Notes: a model not told the origin generated them from the letters alone. DNA of 64,000 nucleotides from Salinimicrobium sp049680855 (GCF_049680855.1 NZ_JBMPGS010000001.1:744001-808000); one strand, 5' to 3'; shown: positions 1-9,099, counted from the stretch's first letter. A program made the numbers and translations.

Positions 1-253
1 CCATGGTGAAAAGCCCTAAAATAATTCCTTTCTTATATCCTATTTTCGAGAGGATATAACCTGCAGGAATGGATAGCAGGAAATAAGCACCAAAAAATGC
101 GAACTGTACCATTCCTGCCTGGAAGTAGGTAAGCGTGAATACTTCCCGAAGCCTCGGAATGAGTGAATCTACTAAAACGGTGAGTAAACCCCATAAGAAG
201 AAAAGGATGGTTACAAAGATAAATGCGGTACGGTAGGATTTTTTCTGGTTCAT
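1..253 (-). CDS. Sugar MFS transporter, N-terminal part (cut by window edge)
   Basis: The reverse strand reads from an ATG at 253 into the window edge and gives 84 residues beginning MNQKKSYRTAFIFVTILFFL. Two hydrophobic segments are visible, and the FFLWG motif and the second helix (QFAFFGAYFLLSIPAG) resemble the FucP/GluP branch of the major facilitator superfamily, which imports sugars such as fucose, glucose or N-acetylglucosamine by proton symport across the inner membrane. The start lies 6 bp after the stop of the glycosylasparaginase gene, so the two are probably one operon. That pairing suggests uptake of a sugar released from glycoconjugates, but the substrate cannot be read from this fragment. 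The family call is good; the substrate is open. Confidence 0.8.
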   Translation of the reverse strand, partial: MNQKKSYRTAFIFVTILFFLWGLLTVLVDSLIPRLREVFTLTYFQAGMVQFAFFGAYFLLSIPAGYILSKIGYKKGIILGLFTM

Positions 254-259
254 TTGAAT

Positions 260-1231
260 TTATATGTAATATTTACTGCTGATGTTCGTGTTTTCATTGT
301 TCTGGTATTTCATGTATGAAAAACCTTTCTGGATGCAATAGGAGCCAACTTCCCCCTTTTTGTTCACGGCAATGATTGCCGCCTGGAAGTCTTTATAATT
401 TGGGCTATTGGCGATAATTCGTTTAATGGCTGTTTCGCAAGCTTCCTGAGGGGATTTGCCTTGTCGCATTAATTCCACGACCAGAAAGCTGCTCACGTTT
501 TTCAAGATCGCCTCGCCCATACCCGTGGCCACGGCACCTCCAACTTCATTGTCAAGAAATAATCCCGAACCTATTATGGGAGAGTCTCCCACGCGGCCAT
601 TCATTTTATAGGACAAGCCCGAAGTGGTGCAGGCACCTGCCAAATCACCATTTTTGTCAATGCACAACATGCCAATCGTGTCGTGGTTTTCTATATTAAT
701 TATGGGTTTATATTCCTTTTTTTTCAGCCACTCTTTATAAGCTTCTTCGGAAGAAGGGGTTAAGAGGTTCTCTTTTTCAAAACCATGTTCCCGTGCAAAT
801 TGATCGGCTCCCTCTCCTGCCAGCATAACATGTGGGGTTTCTTCCATCACCTTGCGCGCCACAGAAACTGCATGGGTGTTATTTTTAAGGTAAACCACAG
901 AACCGGCATTGCCATTTGGCGACATAATGCAGGCATCTAAAGTGACATTTCCTTCACGATCTGGTGCGCCACCCTTACCTACAGTAGTGTTTTTAAGATT
1001 GGCTTCTTCAATCATCACGCCTTGTTCTACGGCATCAAGTGCGGTAGCTCCATTTTCTAACATTTCACCGGCACGAAGACTCGCGTTTGGAAAGTTCCAG
1101 GTGGCGATGGTCAACGGAAAATTTTCTTGCATAAAATCAGGATTGTAGAGTTGGAAACCTGTAAGGGGAGGAATAGCCATAATCCCCACCCCAGAAAGGG
1201 TTGTATTCTTGATAAAGTTTCGTCTTTTCAT
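260..1231 (-). CDS. N4-(beta-N-acetylglucosaminyl)-L-asparaginase (glycosylasparaginase), Tat-exported
   Basis: The 323-residue product is an Ntn-hydrolase of the glycosylasparaginase family, which cleaves the bond between asparagine and GlcNAc in N-glycan remnants. The N-terminus MKRRNFIKN carries a twin-arginine motif followed by a hydrophobic stretch, so folded export to the periplasm is likely. The segment HDTIGMLCID around residues 183-192 holds the threonine expected to become the N-terminal nucleophile after autocleavage, and GDSPIIGSGLFLDNEVGG and GMGE further on are typical of the beta subunit. The MFS sugar transporter follows 6 bp downstream, consistent with glycan-derived sugar use. 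Family assignment is firm; in vivo substrate is inferred. Confidence 0.9.
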   Translation of the reverse strand: MKRRNFIKNTTLSGVGIMAIPPLTGFQLYNPDFMQENFPLTIATWNFPNASLRAGEMLENGATALDAVEQGVMIEEANLKNTTVGKGGAPDREGNVTLDACIMSPNGNAGSVVYLKNNTHAVSVARKVMEETPHVMLAGEGADQFAREHGFEKENLLTPSSEEAYKEWLKKKEYKPIINIENHDTIGMLCIDKNGDLAGACTTSGLSYKMNGRVGDSPIIGSGLFLDNEVGGAVATGMGEAILKNVSSFLVVELMRQGKSPQEACETAIKRIIANSPNYKDFQAAIIAVNKKGEVGSYCIQKGFSYMKYQNNENTNISSKYYI

Positions 1232-1397
1232 GTGCTCTGGTTATAAAAAAAAATTAGGTGAGCCAGTCTAGGCTGTAAAGTTAAAAAAGCATTGAAAGGA
1301 ATAATGTTTGTTACGACTTATTTTTGGAATTAAACTTAAAGAAAAATCAGACAGGGCTGCAAATGAATTATCTTCGGCCTTTAATTTTATAGAAAAC

Positions 1398-2627
1398 ATG
1401 CGTTGGATTATTTTAGTGATCATTTACGTGGTGCTGGATATTTATGCTTTCCAGGCCTTTAAAACGGTTAGCAGGCATAACTGGATTTATTACATCTACC
1501 TTTTACTTTCCCTTGGCGCCTTGGCTTTTATGCTTTACCAGTTCAATATGGTGCCGGAAAAAGAAGGCTGGGCCGGAGCAAGAAGTTACTCTGTAGGCTT
1601 TTTTCTTGCGCTGTTCGTGCCTAAACTTATTTTCTTTTTCCTACTCTTTGGAGAAGATATCGTGCGGCTCATTATTGGTGGCGCGAGAAAGCTTTTCTCA
1701 TATAATGCTTCGGAAGATGCAATTCCTTCACGAAGAAAATTTATTAGTCAGCTGGCGCTGGGAATTGCAGCCATACCTTTTGCTTCACTTTTATACGGAA
1801 TGGTACAGGGGAGGTATAACTTTAGAGTACTGAAATATACGCTCTATTTTGACGATTTGCCGAAAGCTTTTGACGGGTACAGAATTGCTCAGATTAGCGA
1901 TATACATAGCGGGAGTTTTGATAATCCTGAAAAAATCAAATATGGGATCGACCTTTTGAATGAACAAAAAAGCGATGTCGTTCTCTTTACCGGTGATCTT
2001 GTGAATAATAAAGCTTCAGAAATGGATTCCTGGAAAGAAGTTTTTGGGAAAATTGAAGCTGAAGACGGTGTTTATTCTGTGCTTGGGAATCATGATTACG
2101 GCGACTATGTAAATTGGGAATCTCCAGAGGCAAAAAAGGCAAATCTGGAAGCACTTAAAAAAGTGCACGCAGAAATGGGCTGGAATCTTATGCTTAACGA
2201 ACACGCTTTTTTGGAACGAGAAAATGATCGAATTGCGTTGGTGGGAGTAGAGAACTGGGGAGTGGGTGGCTTCAAGCAGGCAGGGGATCTTGATCTTGCT
2301 GCAGCCGCAGTTGATGATAAAGATTTTAAGGTGCTTCTTTCTCATGACCCTTCTTACTGGCAGCAAAAAATTAAGAATGACCCTAAGCACTATCACCTTA
2401 CCCTAAGCGGCCATACCCATGGAATGCAGTTTGGAATTGAAATTCCCGGCTGGTTCAAATGGAGTCCGGTGCAGTACCGGTATGAAAACTGGGCGGGCAT
2501 TTACGAGGAATTTGGCCGTTACATCAATGTGAACCGTGGCTTTGGATATCTTGCTTACCCGGGAAGAGTGGGTATTTGGCCCGAAGTATCTGTTATTGAA
2601 CTAAGAAAAGGTCCTAAGCCGGCGTAA
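1398..2627 (+). CDS. Membrane-anchored metallophosphoesterase (YkuE-like)
   Basis: The protein has several hydrophobic N-terminal segments followed by a calcineurin-like phosphoesterase domain. Metal-binding motifs appear in order: DIHSG near residue 168, GDLVNN near 199, GNHDYGD near 230, SHDP near 315 and GHTHG near 338. Members of this group often act on lipid head-group phosphates or nucleotides at the membrane; the substrate here is unknown. An upstream in-frame TTG at 1308 would add 30 residues, but the ATG at 1398 begins directly at the first membrane helix (MRWIILVIIYVV) and is preferred. Length from this start is 409 residues. Confidence 0.88.
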   Translation: MRWIILVIIYVVLDIYAFQAFKTVSRHNWIYYIYLLLSLGALAFMLYQFNMVPEKEGWAGARSYSVGFFLALFVPKLIFFFLLFGEDIVRLIIGGARKLFSYNASEDAIPSRRKFISQLALGIAAIPFASLLYGMVQGRYNFRVLKYTLYFDDLPKAFDGYRIAQISDIHSGSFDNPEKIKYGIDLLNEQKSDVVLFTGDLVNNKASEMDSWKEVFGKIEAEDGVYSVLGNHDYGDYVNWESPEAKKANLEALKKVHAEMGWNLMLNEHAFLERENDRIALVGVENWGVGGFKQAGDLDLAAAAVDDKDFKVLLSHDPSYWQQKIKNDPKHYHLTLSGHTHGMQFGIEIPGWFKWSPVQYRYENWAGIYEEFGRYINVNRGFGYLAYPGRVGIWPEVSVIELRKGPKPA

Positions 2628-2713
2628 TTCGGCAAATTCACTATATTTGATTTAGAGGTTGCAGAAGAACGTTTTTTTCTGTGCAAATGCTAAGCAAATA
2701 ATCAACGCGGACT

Positions 2714-3010
2714 ATGTCAAAATTTGGTGAATTAATTGACCTGCGCATTCCCGTTTTACTGGATTTCTATACCGAATGGAATGATGCGTCTATCGCCATG
2801 CATCCTGTTTTGAAGGATGTAGCGGCAGCTCTTGGAGATAAAGCAAAAGTCATAAAAATTGATGTTGATAAAAACTCTGAACTTGCCGAAGCCCTTCGTG
2901 TTAAGGGCCTTCCCACGCTTATGATCTACAAAGAAGGCGAAATGAAGTGGAGGCAAAGTGGCGAACAGGATGCCAATACGCTCATCGGCCTCATGCAGGA
3001 ATATATTTGA
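2714..3010 (+). CDS. Thioredoxin-fold protein lacking the CXXC active site
   Basis: The 98-residue product aligns by eye along its whole length with the canonical thioredoxin encoded at 12300-12599: both have LxDFxxxW near the start, a KIDVDKN segment, a VxGxPTLxxxKxGxxxWRQSG segment and similar C-termini. Where thioredoxin has WCGPC this protein has WNDAS, so both redox cysteines are missing. It therefore cannot perform dithiol exchange and may be a binding or chaperone-like thioredoxin fold. It stands alone, 87 bp after the phosphoesterase and tail-to-tail with the deacetylase gene. The fold is sure; the function is unknown. Confidence 0.85.
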   Translation: MSKFGELIDLRIPVLLDFYTEWNDASIAMHPVLKDVAAALGDKAKVIKIDVDKNSELAEALRVKGLPTLMIYKEGEMKWRQSGEQDANTLIGLMQEYI

Positions 3011-3015
3011 TCTCT

Positions 3016-3645
3016 TTAAAGCTTTTCAAAACGATAACCCTGCGTGCTGAAATGCGCCAGCACTTTGGGTAAAACAATCTTCAGGTTCCCAGATGCCTTT
3101 ATGCTGTCATGGAATACGATGATGCTCCCTGGACGAGAATGTTTGATGGTGTTTTTCAGGCATTTTTCGGCACTTAAGGAACGATCGTAGTCCTTAGTCA
3201 AAACATCCCACATCACGATCTTAAAATTTTTTTTCTGAAGTATTTTTGACTGTTTTCTGGTGAGTCGGCCGTAAGGCGGGCGAAATAATCGGGGAGCTTC
3301 CTGTTCTCGTTTTTCAGAAATGAAATCCTCTCCTAAAAGCACATTTTTGACATAGTAGTTTGTTGAAGTTTTCCAGCCGTTCAAATGATTGTGCGTATGA
3401 TTTCCAATACGATGATCTTCAGAAATTATTTGCTGAAAAATATTAGGATGCTTCCTGATGTTGTCACCAATACAGAAGAACGTAGCCTTCGCCTGGTATT
3501 TTTTTAGCTGTTCAAGCACCCACGGAGTAATTTCGGGGACAGGGCCATCATCAAAAGTGAGATAAAGCACTTTTTTTTTCGTGGCAACTTTCCAGAACCT
3601 CCTGGGGAAAAGAATTCGGATAAAACCGGGAATCCTGGTGATCAT
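3016..3645 (-). CDS. Polysaccharide deacetylase (NodB homology domain)
   Basis: The 209-residue product is a carbohydrate esterase family 4 type deacetylase. LTFDDGP near residue 30 supplies the catalytic base and metal aspartate, NHTHNH near residue 82 supplies the metal histidines, and RPPYG near residue 120 is the third conserved motif. These enzymes remove N-acetyl groups from peptidoglycan, chitin oligomers or exopolysaccharide. There is no clear cleavable signal peptide; the N-terminus is basic and moderately hydrophobic, so localisation is uncertain. It ends 5 bp from the stop of the convergent thioredoxin-like gene. Confidence 0.9.
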   Translation of the reverse strand: MITRIPGFIRILFPRRFWKVATKKKVLYLTFDDGPVPEITPWVLEQLKKYQAKATFFCIGDNIRKHPNIFQQIISEDHRIGNHTHNHLNGWKTSTNYYVKNVLLGEDFISEKREQEAPRLFRPPYGRLTRKQSKILQKKNFKIVMWDVLTKDYDRSLSAEKCLKNTIKHSRPGSIIVFHDSIKASGNLKIVLPKVLAHFSTQGYRFEKL

Positions 3646-3693
3646 GAGATCTTTTTAATGAAGTGGGAATGCCGAAAATTCAGGACCTGAAGA

Positions 3694-3939
3694 TTAATTG
3701 ATGAAGAACGGCTTTTTCAGAAACAACCAGTTTACTTCTATTTTTTGACCATTTCGTGCTTCAGTCTTTTTGAACTGCGGAACTAACACAGCAGTCAGTG
3801 CTCCTGAAATTACTGCTCTATATATTCCTTCTAAGCTGGGGAACAACAAATAAATTGACCACCACAGAAGTTGAAATACTGCAAAAAAGATTAAAAAGTA
3901 ATAGAGAAATGCTTTTGTTGCTTTATTCATTTTGCCCAT
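3694..3939 (-). CDS. Small two-helix membrane protein of unknown function
   Basis: This 81-residue product is not recognised. It has two hydrophobic segments (about residues 11-33 and 38-52), then a basic soluble tail. An alternative ATG three codons in (3930) gives MNKATKAF and may be the real start. It lies downstream of the DUF2723 gene on the same strand but is separated from it by a strong terminator at 3971-4006, so it probably has its own promoter. Codon use looks like that of its neighbours. Confidence 0.6.
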   Translation of the reverse strand: MGKMNKATKAFLYYFLIFFAVFQLLWWSIYLLFPSLEGIYRAVISGALTAVLVPQFKKTEARNGQKIEVNWLFLKKPFFIN

Positions 3940-3970
3940 TTTTTGGATACTTAAAAGTAGGAAATATATT

Positions 3971-4006
3971 AAAAAAAAACAGCTCCGGAATTTCCGGAGC
4001 TGTTTT
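3971..4006 (-). terminator. Rho-independent terminator of the DUF2723 gene
   Basis: A perfect 15-bp inverted repeat (3976-3990 and 3992-4006, core CAGCTCCGGAA) lies 15 bp after the stop of the gene at 4022-7303. On the minus strand the stem is followed by a run of nine T, so it works in the direction of that gene. Confidence 0.9.
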
Positions 4007-4021
4007 ACTAATGTTTAAAAC

Positions 4022-7000
4022 TTATTCCTGTAAAACAGTATCTATTGTTTGTTCCTGAATGAATTTCTTTTCCAGACCATTCTCCATGCTTCCTTCATTC
4101 ACGGCAGGCTCGTCTCCATAAAAATGCCTGAACAACAGGAGGTAATCATTAAATTCATCTGCTTTCTCCTGAACGATCTCTTCATCCTGATGAATAATTA
4201 AAAGATCTACCAGGCTGCGATATCGCTCAATATCTGATACGATCTCATTCCCCAGGGCGTACTGCCTTTCAAGATCAAGTGTACTGTAGTAGGCCAGGTT
4301 CTCCTGGTACTTTTGAACCACCTGCTCCCATAGTTCCCATGCTTTTGTATTGGCGCCAACTTCATAGTATCCTCCAATGTAAGGTTCAAGTAGTGTGTAA
4401 TATCCAAAGTATTCCACTGGCATTTTTTCCATAGCGAGGTCGAGAATATCCTCGGCTTTGTCTAATTTTTCTTCTTCGATCAACTGGTTTGCAAGACGCG
4501 CCAGATTGCTTCTGTAGGTAATGGCATTTTTGCGTGTTTCGGTATCGTGATAAATGTCAGGATCACCGGAATTTCCCCAGTACCAGTTCATCACAATATC
4601 ATACATTTTTTCAGAATCAATGCGACCCATGTCAAAAGGATTTCGAGCATCCACGGGTGTTCTTATTGGTACCAGTTTAAACGCAACGCCATCCAGCTGG
4701 AGGTAATCTTTCATCCACAGGTAATCATCATCGCCAAAACTTCCGCCGGTAAAATATATAGGTCGTTTCCAGTCGTTGTTTGCTATGATGTCCAGCATTA
4801 GTAAACGATTCTTGTAGATGATCTCACCATCAATTTGAATGTTGATATGATCTACAATCTCATCTGAATTTTCTGGTTTTACAATCCCATATTCAAGCAC
4901 ATTTTCCTTGTTGACAGGAATCCTGATGTTTTTGGTAGGGAAAGTGTTAACAGTTTGTTCGCTCATTAGTTCGGCCTGTGTCCTTGGATCATCGCTGGCA
5001 ATCCAGTTGATCCAGCTCTTCAACTGCATAGTATCTTTGGTTAAAGGCTGGTGCCAAACCGCATCATTTGTCCCGTAGCTGTACTGGTGGTGCTCAAGCT
5101 GACTTGGAATAGGATCGCTTTCCCAGGCTTTCCGCTTCATTTGGTCAATGTACCAGTCGGTAGCGAAAAGGCTGGTATTTACCACTCTTACATCAGTTCG
5201 GTAACCTTCAATTTGCTGTGCATACCACAAGGCAAAGGTATCATTATCCCCAATGGTAAAAATAATGGCATTTTCATCTACTGAATCCAGGTACATTTTT
5301 GCCATTGCAAGGGCGGTATATTTGCCGGAGCGGTCGTGGTCATCCCAATTTTCTGTCGCTAAGACCGTAGGAACAGCCAAAAGGCTTACCGCGATCACCA
5401 CGGGTGCTGCGATTTTCGGCTTCAGGTAATCTTTTAGCATGTCAAACAGCGCATAGGCACCAAAACCTATCCAAATGGCAAACACGTAAAACGAACCGAC
5501 TAGGGCATAATCTCTCTCGCGAGGTTCAAAGGGTCTTTCGTTGAGGTAGATTTTGAGTGCAATTCCTGTGAACAGGAAGAATACCAGTAAAACCCAGAAG
5601 TTCTTTTTGTCTCGATTGAACTGAAAAATTAATCCAATCAATCCTAAAATAAGCGGAAGGAAGTAATACGTATTTCTCGCTTTATTATTTTCAATATCAG
5701 TCGGTAAATTGTCTTGCGAGCCTAATCTTGCCTCGTCTATAAAATCTATTCCACTAAGCCAGTTACCATTTTGGTCGGTATATTTTCCCTGGATGTCATC
5801 CTGTCTTCCGGCGAAATTCCACATAAAATAGCGCCAGTACATATAGCCCATCTGGTACTTAAAAAGGTAATTTAAATTAGAGGCAAAAGACGGCTTTTCA
5901 ACAATAATGTACTCGCGGAACTGCTTCAGGAAATTGTTGTATTGCTGATTATCAATATTGCCGCTGTTGTAATTCCTTTTAAATTCATTTACCGCTTGCA
6001 GTAGCTGTTCCTCCTGCTGGTATTCGGGCTTTATGGTGAAATCCAACGGACCCGTAAAATCTAAATAGTTTGCGGCACGCTCAGTACTCCACATGCGCGG
6101 CAGTATGGCTTTATGCGCATCATCTGTATTTTGCTTGGCATTTTTATAATTGTTGACAATGACATATTTTCCTGCTTCTTCGTCCTTTTCGTACTTGGGT
6201 TTATCATCCAGGTAAGGATTGTCTTCATCAAGTCCGCTATAGATTTCTGTGAATTGAGGCCCAAAGAATAAATGGGTCTCCGGGTATTGTTCCCGGTTGT
6301 AATATGCTAAAAGTTCCCGTGCATTGTTAGGATTATTTTCATTGATCACGGTGTTTGCATTCGCACGAATGGGTAGCATCATCCAGCTGGAGAAACCTAT
6401 AAGGATGAACATAATGCACAGCAACAAGGTGTTAAGCTGGTAGTAATGTTTCTTTCGGGTGTACTTTATTCCGAAGTAAAACGCTGCGATTACGGCAAGT
6501 CCGGCGATGATGGTTCCGCTGTTAAAAGGCATTCCGAGGGAATTAACGAAGAAAAGTTCTGCCGTAGAAAAGAAGCTAAGCGTGTAAGGTAGCAATAGCT
6601 TAAATATGAACATAAGCACCGCGACAACCACGAGGTTGGCAACGATAAAGTTCTTAATAGTAATTTTTGAATAATTTTTAAAAAAGTAAAGGAAACCTAT
6701 TGCCGGGATGGTGAGAAGTCCCATAAAATGAACCCCAAATGAAAGCCCTGTAATGAAGGAAATCAGGATTACCCAGCGATTTCCACGCGGCTCGAACATA
6801 TCTCGTTCCCAAAGCAGCGCGAGATAGAAAAGGGTGGACATGAGTAGCGTGGCCATGGCGTACACTTCGGCTTCGACGGCGTTAAACCAGAAACTGTCTG
6901 TAAAAGTGAAGGCAAGTGAACCTACAAGAGCACTTCCCAAAACAGCCATTTTCTTCCCATTGGAAATCACCTTTGCAGGACCGGATATTTTTTGAACCAG

Positions 7001-7303
7001 CAGCACAATAGACCAGAACATAAAAAGTATAGTGAAGGCACTGGCAAAGACAGACATTAAATTTACCATGAGCGCAACCTGGCTTGGATCACTCGCAAAG
7101 GTGGAAAAGAAAGCTCCCATCATTTGATAAAGCGGTGCACCCGGCGGGTGGCCCACTTCTAGCTTGGAAGATGTTGCTATATATTCACCGGCATCCCAAA
7201 AACTTACCGTGGGTTCTACTGTCAACCAGTAAGTGATAAGAGCAATAAGAAAAACCAGCCAACCAAGAATTTTATTCCATTTGGCAAAGTTAAAATCTGT
7301 CAT
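4022..7303 (-). CDS. DUF2723 family polytopic membrane protein (probable protein O-mannosyltransferase-like)
   Basis: The 1093-residue product has a large polytopic N-terminal half (about twelve hydrophobic segments up to roughly residue 670) and a soluble C-terminal half with helical, TPR-like segments. The N-terminal region has the family pattern TVEPTVSFWDAGEYI, then HPPGAPLYQM, in which acidic residues early in the first periplasmic loop recall the catalytic Asp/Glu of GT-C transferases. DUF2723 is found throughout Bacteroidota and in animal TMEM260, for which O-mannosyltransferase activity has been reported. A role in O-glycosylation of exported proteins is therefore reasonable but is inference here. 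It is monocistronic, with its own terminator. Confidence 0.85.
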   Translation of the reverse strand: MTDFNFAKWNKILGWLVFLIALITYWLTVEPTVSFWDAGEYIATSSKLEVGHPPGAPLYQMMGAFFSTFASDPSQVALMVNLMSVFASAFTILFMFWSIVLLVQKISGPAKVISNGKKMAVLGSALVGSLAFTFTDSFWFNAVEAEVYAMATLLMSTLFYLALLWERDMFEPRGNRWVILISFITGLSFGVHFMGLLTIPAIGFLYFFKNYSKITIKNFIVANLVVVAVLMFIFKLLLPYTLSFFSTAELFFVNSLGMPFNSGTIIAGLAVIAAFYFGIKYTRKKHYYQLNTLLLCIMFILIGFSSWMMLPIRANANTVINENNPNNARELLAYYNREQYPETHLFFGPQFTEIYSGLDEDNPYLDDKPKYEKDEEAGKYVIVNNYKNAKQNTDDAHKAILPRMWSTERAANYLDFTGPLDFTIKPEYQQEEQLLQAVNEFKRNYNSGNIDNQQYNNFLKQFREYIIVEKPSFASNLNYLFKYQMGYMYWRYFMWNFAGRQDDIQGKYTDQNGNWLSGIDFIDEARLGSQDNLPTDIENNKARNTYYFLPLILGLIGLIFQFNRDKKNFWVLLVFFLFTGIALKIYLNERPFEPRERDYALVGSFYVFAIWIGFGAYALFDMLKDYLKPKIAAPVVIAVSLLAVPTVLATENWDDHDRSGKYTALAMAKMYLDSVDENAIIFTIGDNDTFALWYAQQIEGYRTDVRVVNTSLFATDWYIDQMKRKAWESDPIPSQLEHHQYSYGTNDAVWHQPLTKDTMQLKSWINWIASDDPRTQAELMSEQTVNTFPTKNIRIPVNKENVLEYGIVKPENSDEIVDHINIQIDGEIIYKNRLLMLDIIANNDWKRPIYFTGGSFGDDDYLWMKDYLQLDGVAFKLVPIRTPVDARNPFDMGRIDSEKMYDIVMNWYWGNSGDPDIYHDTETRKNAITYRSNLARLANQLIEEEKLDKAEDILDLAMEKMPVEYFGYYTLLEPYIGGYYEVGANTKAWELWEQVVQKYQENLAYYSTLDLERQYALGNEIVSDIERYRSLVDLLIIHQDEEIVQEKADEFNDYLLLFRHFYGDEPAVNEGSMENGLEKKFIQEQTIDTVLQE

Positions 7304-7553
7304 AAGAGTTGATATTGAAAACAGTGGCGAATTTAAGAATATTTATAGGATTGAATGGATAACGAAATTTAAAAGCAAATATTTTTTAAAAGAATGTTTC
7401 TGAAAGGGCCCCTAAATACAACTTGATTCATTATTCCTTTTCTTTTCTTCCAAATTGGTTAAAAAATTAATGGTGAAAAATGCCGTTTTTGAAGGGTGTA
7501 GAGGAGGCTCAAGCATAAAAATCGAAACTTCTGAAAATTATTTTTAAAAAATA

Positions 7554-7584
7554 TTTGTAGAAGAGAAACTTTGTTTTAAATTTG
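7554..7584 (+). promoter_or_regulatory. Bacteroidota-type promoter of tRNA-Gln
   Basis: TTTG at 7554-7557 and TAAATTTG at 7577-7584, followed by C, are separated by 19 bp. This matches the TTTG / TAnnTTTG consensus of Bacteroidota primary-sigma promoters. The tRNA begins 17 bp downstream. Confidence 0.85.
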
Positions 7585-7601
7585 CATCCGCATTACAGCA
7601 A

Positions 7602-7674
7602 TGGCCTATGGTGTAACTGGCAACACGTCTGGTTTTGGTCCAGAAGAGTCTAGGTTCGAGCCCTAGTAGGCCAA
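7602..7674 (+). tRNA. tRNA-Gln (anticodon TTG)
   Basis: A full cloverleaf can be drawn. The acceptor stem TGGCCTA (7602-7608) pairs with TAGGCCA (7667-7673). The anticodon stem TCTGG/CCAGA encloses the loop TTTTGGT, giving anticodon TTG, which reads CAA. The T-arm carries GGTTCGAGCCC. Discriminator is A at 7674, and CCA is not encoded. The U1-A72 pair is typical of glutamine tRNA. Confidence 0.96.
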
Positions 7675-7687
7675 CTGAAATGAAAAG

Positions 7688-7714
7688 ATCCTGAACGAAA
7701 GTTTGGGATTTTTT
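7688..7714 (+). terminator. Terminator downstream of tRNA-Gln
   Basis: ATCCTGAAC (7688-7696), a GAAA tetraloop, GTTTGGGAT (7701-7709) and a run of five T form a 9-bp stem with two G-U pairs. It sits 13 bp after the tRNA. Confidence 0.8.
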
Positions 7715-7828
7715 GTTTTATGGTGTTTTCTAGGTCATTCCTAAATGTTGTGGACAGTATTTTTTTGTGTGTCTTTGATTTATGTAGGAAAATCTTTGTT
7801 CGAGCGTGAATTGCTTCTTATAAAAAAT

Positions 7829-7836
7829 TAGATTTG
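7829..7836 (+). promoter_or_regulatory. -7 box of the beta-barrel protein gene
   Basis: TAGATTTG followed by C matches TAnnTTTG. It lies 28 bp before the ATG at 7865. A TTG at 7811-7813 is the only -33 candidate and its spacing (15 bp) is short. Confidence 0.6.
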
Positions 7837-7864
7837 CAGGAAATAACTTCTAAACCATCTTAAA

Positions 7865-8401
7865 ATGTTTAAAAAATTCTTTTTCATTTTTTCCTTTTTT
7901 ATAGGAGCAAGTTCATATGCTCAAAATGTTGATTTTGGTATTCAGGCGGGATATACAAATGTTGAAATTGAGGCTACGGCAGAGGGAACTCAACTTTCTG
8001 AAAATGCCTCGGGTTATTATGTCGGATTTTTAACTGATTTTAAATTTACTGAAAACTGGCACCTTCAACCTTCTGTGAATTATTTTAATGCTGAAGACAG
8101 TAACTTCTTATCTATTCCCGTGCTTGTACAATATTATATTCAGAATTCTGGTTTCTATTTTCAAGCTGGGCCTCAGGGAACAATTGTTTTAGAAGATAAT
8201 CCGGTTACGAAAGCTTTTGGGTTGGATGCTGCTTTTGGAGCAGGATATCAAATAACAGAGAACTTTTTTCTTGAAGCGAGATATGCAATAGAACTTACAA
8301 ACCGATACAGTAGTGAATCAATAGACTATGCAGAACAATATGGTTTAGATCTAGACAGTGGAATAAATACTTTAATGGTAGGAGTAGGCTATAAATTCTA
8401 A
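7865..8401 (+). CDS. Small outer-membrane beta-barrel protein
   Basis: The 178-residue product begins with a signal peptide (MFKKFFFIFSFFIGASSYAQ) cut after AQ, a usual site in this group. The mature part alternates polar and hydrophobic or aromatic residues in short strands, has glycine-rich turns and ends in the aromatic residue F (VGVGYKF), as expected for an eight-stranded outer-membrane barrel of the OmpW/opacity type. No enzymatic motif is seen. It is monocistronic, with a -7 box before it and a strong terminator after it. The specific function is unknown. Confidence 0.82.
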   Translation: MFKKFFFIFSFFIGASSYAQNVDFGIQAGYTNVEIEATAEGTQLSENASGYYVGFLTDFKFTENWHLQPSVNYFNAEDSNFLSIPVLVQYYIQNSGFYFQAGPQGTIVLEDNPVTKAFGLDAAFGAGYQITENFFLEARYAIELTNRYSSESIDYAEQYGLDLDSGINTLMVGVGYKF

Positions 8402-8424
8402 TATTCCCATTAATTAACGAAATG

Positions 8425-8453
8425 AAGCGGAAGATTTGTCTTCCGCTTTTTTT
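8425..8453 (+). terminator. Terminator of the beta-barrel protein gene
   Basis: AAGCGGAAG (8425-8433), a 6-nt loop and CTTCCGCTT (8440-8448) form a perfect 9-bp stem followed by a T run. Confidence 0.9.
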
Positions 8454-8524
8454 ATTCCCGTCAATTCCTTTTCGAACTTAAAAATGGAGATTTTCAGGAT
8501 GAACTCTTCAGAACCGAAAAAGTA

Positions 8525-8851
8525 TCACGCTACTTCCTGCAGACTGTAATAAGCGAGCACGTTCTGATAGAACATGAGACTTCTTTTATCTTTCTTTATA
8601 CAGGATTTTAAGAATTGTTCCAGGTCCTTACATTCAAAGGAGACTGTGGTATATTCGTTTAATGAAACCGGAATTTCAGCTGTGATTATGTGATTTTCAT
8701 AATCTATTTCCACTGCTTTGGCCTGGAAATAAAGTTTTACAATTCCCTTATGAAGAGATTGAAAGGAGGAACCCATGCCTGTAGCATTACAACTGTTAGA
8801 TACAAGCGTATTCACTTCATCAAGAATTACAGAGGGTTGAAATGTAGTCAT
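8525..8851 (-). CDS. Hypothetical cytosolic protein
   Basis: The 108-residue product is not recognised. It has no signal peptide or membrane helix and shows mixed alpha/beta character, with two cysteines near residues 21 and 74 and a third at 84. It is transcribed convergently with the upstream barrel gene and has no operon partner. Codon use is like the neighbours, so it is probably a real gene. Confidence 0.6.
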   Translation of the reverse strand: MTTFQPSVILDEVNTLVSNSCNATGMGSSFQSLHKGIVKLYFQAKAVEIDYENHIITAEIPVSLNEYTTVSFECKDLEQFLKSCIKKDKRSLMFYQNVLAYYSLQEVA

Positions 8852-9099
8852 AGGTTATTATTTTTAAGATTCTGAAGCTAAATTACTGGAAGAGTTGTTA
8901 ATAAAAATCTAAGGGGATATTGATTAGTAAATAATTAACAAGACTTCTAATCGATTATGAAATCTTTAATATAAAACCGTCCTCTTTTTGGTTTCTATTC
9001 TATCCTGTATTAACATATCGAAGATGATTAAAGATGAGAAAGCATTCTCTTTGAATCCTGTTAAATTTTTATAAGTGTATTTTATAAAGGATAAATTCC

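Noticed and set aside
1308..1397. N-terminal extension of the metallophosphoesterase from TTG 1308
   Set aside because: The extension adds a charged stretch before the first membrane helix and uses a rare start; ATG 1398 is better.
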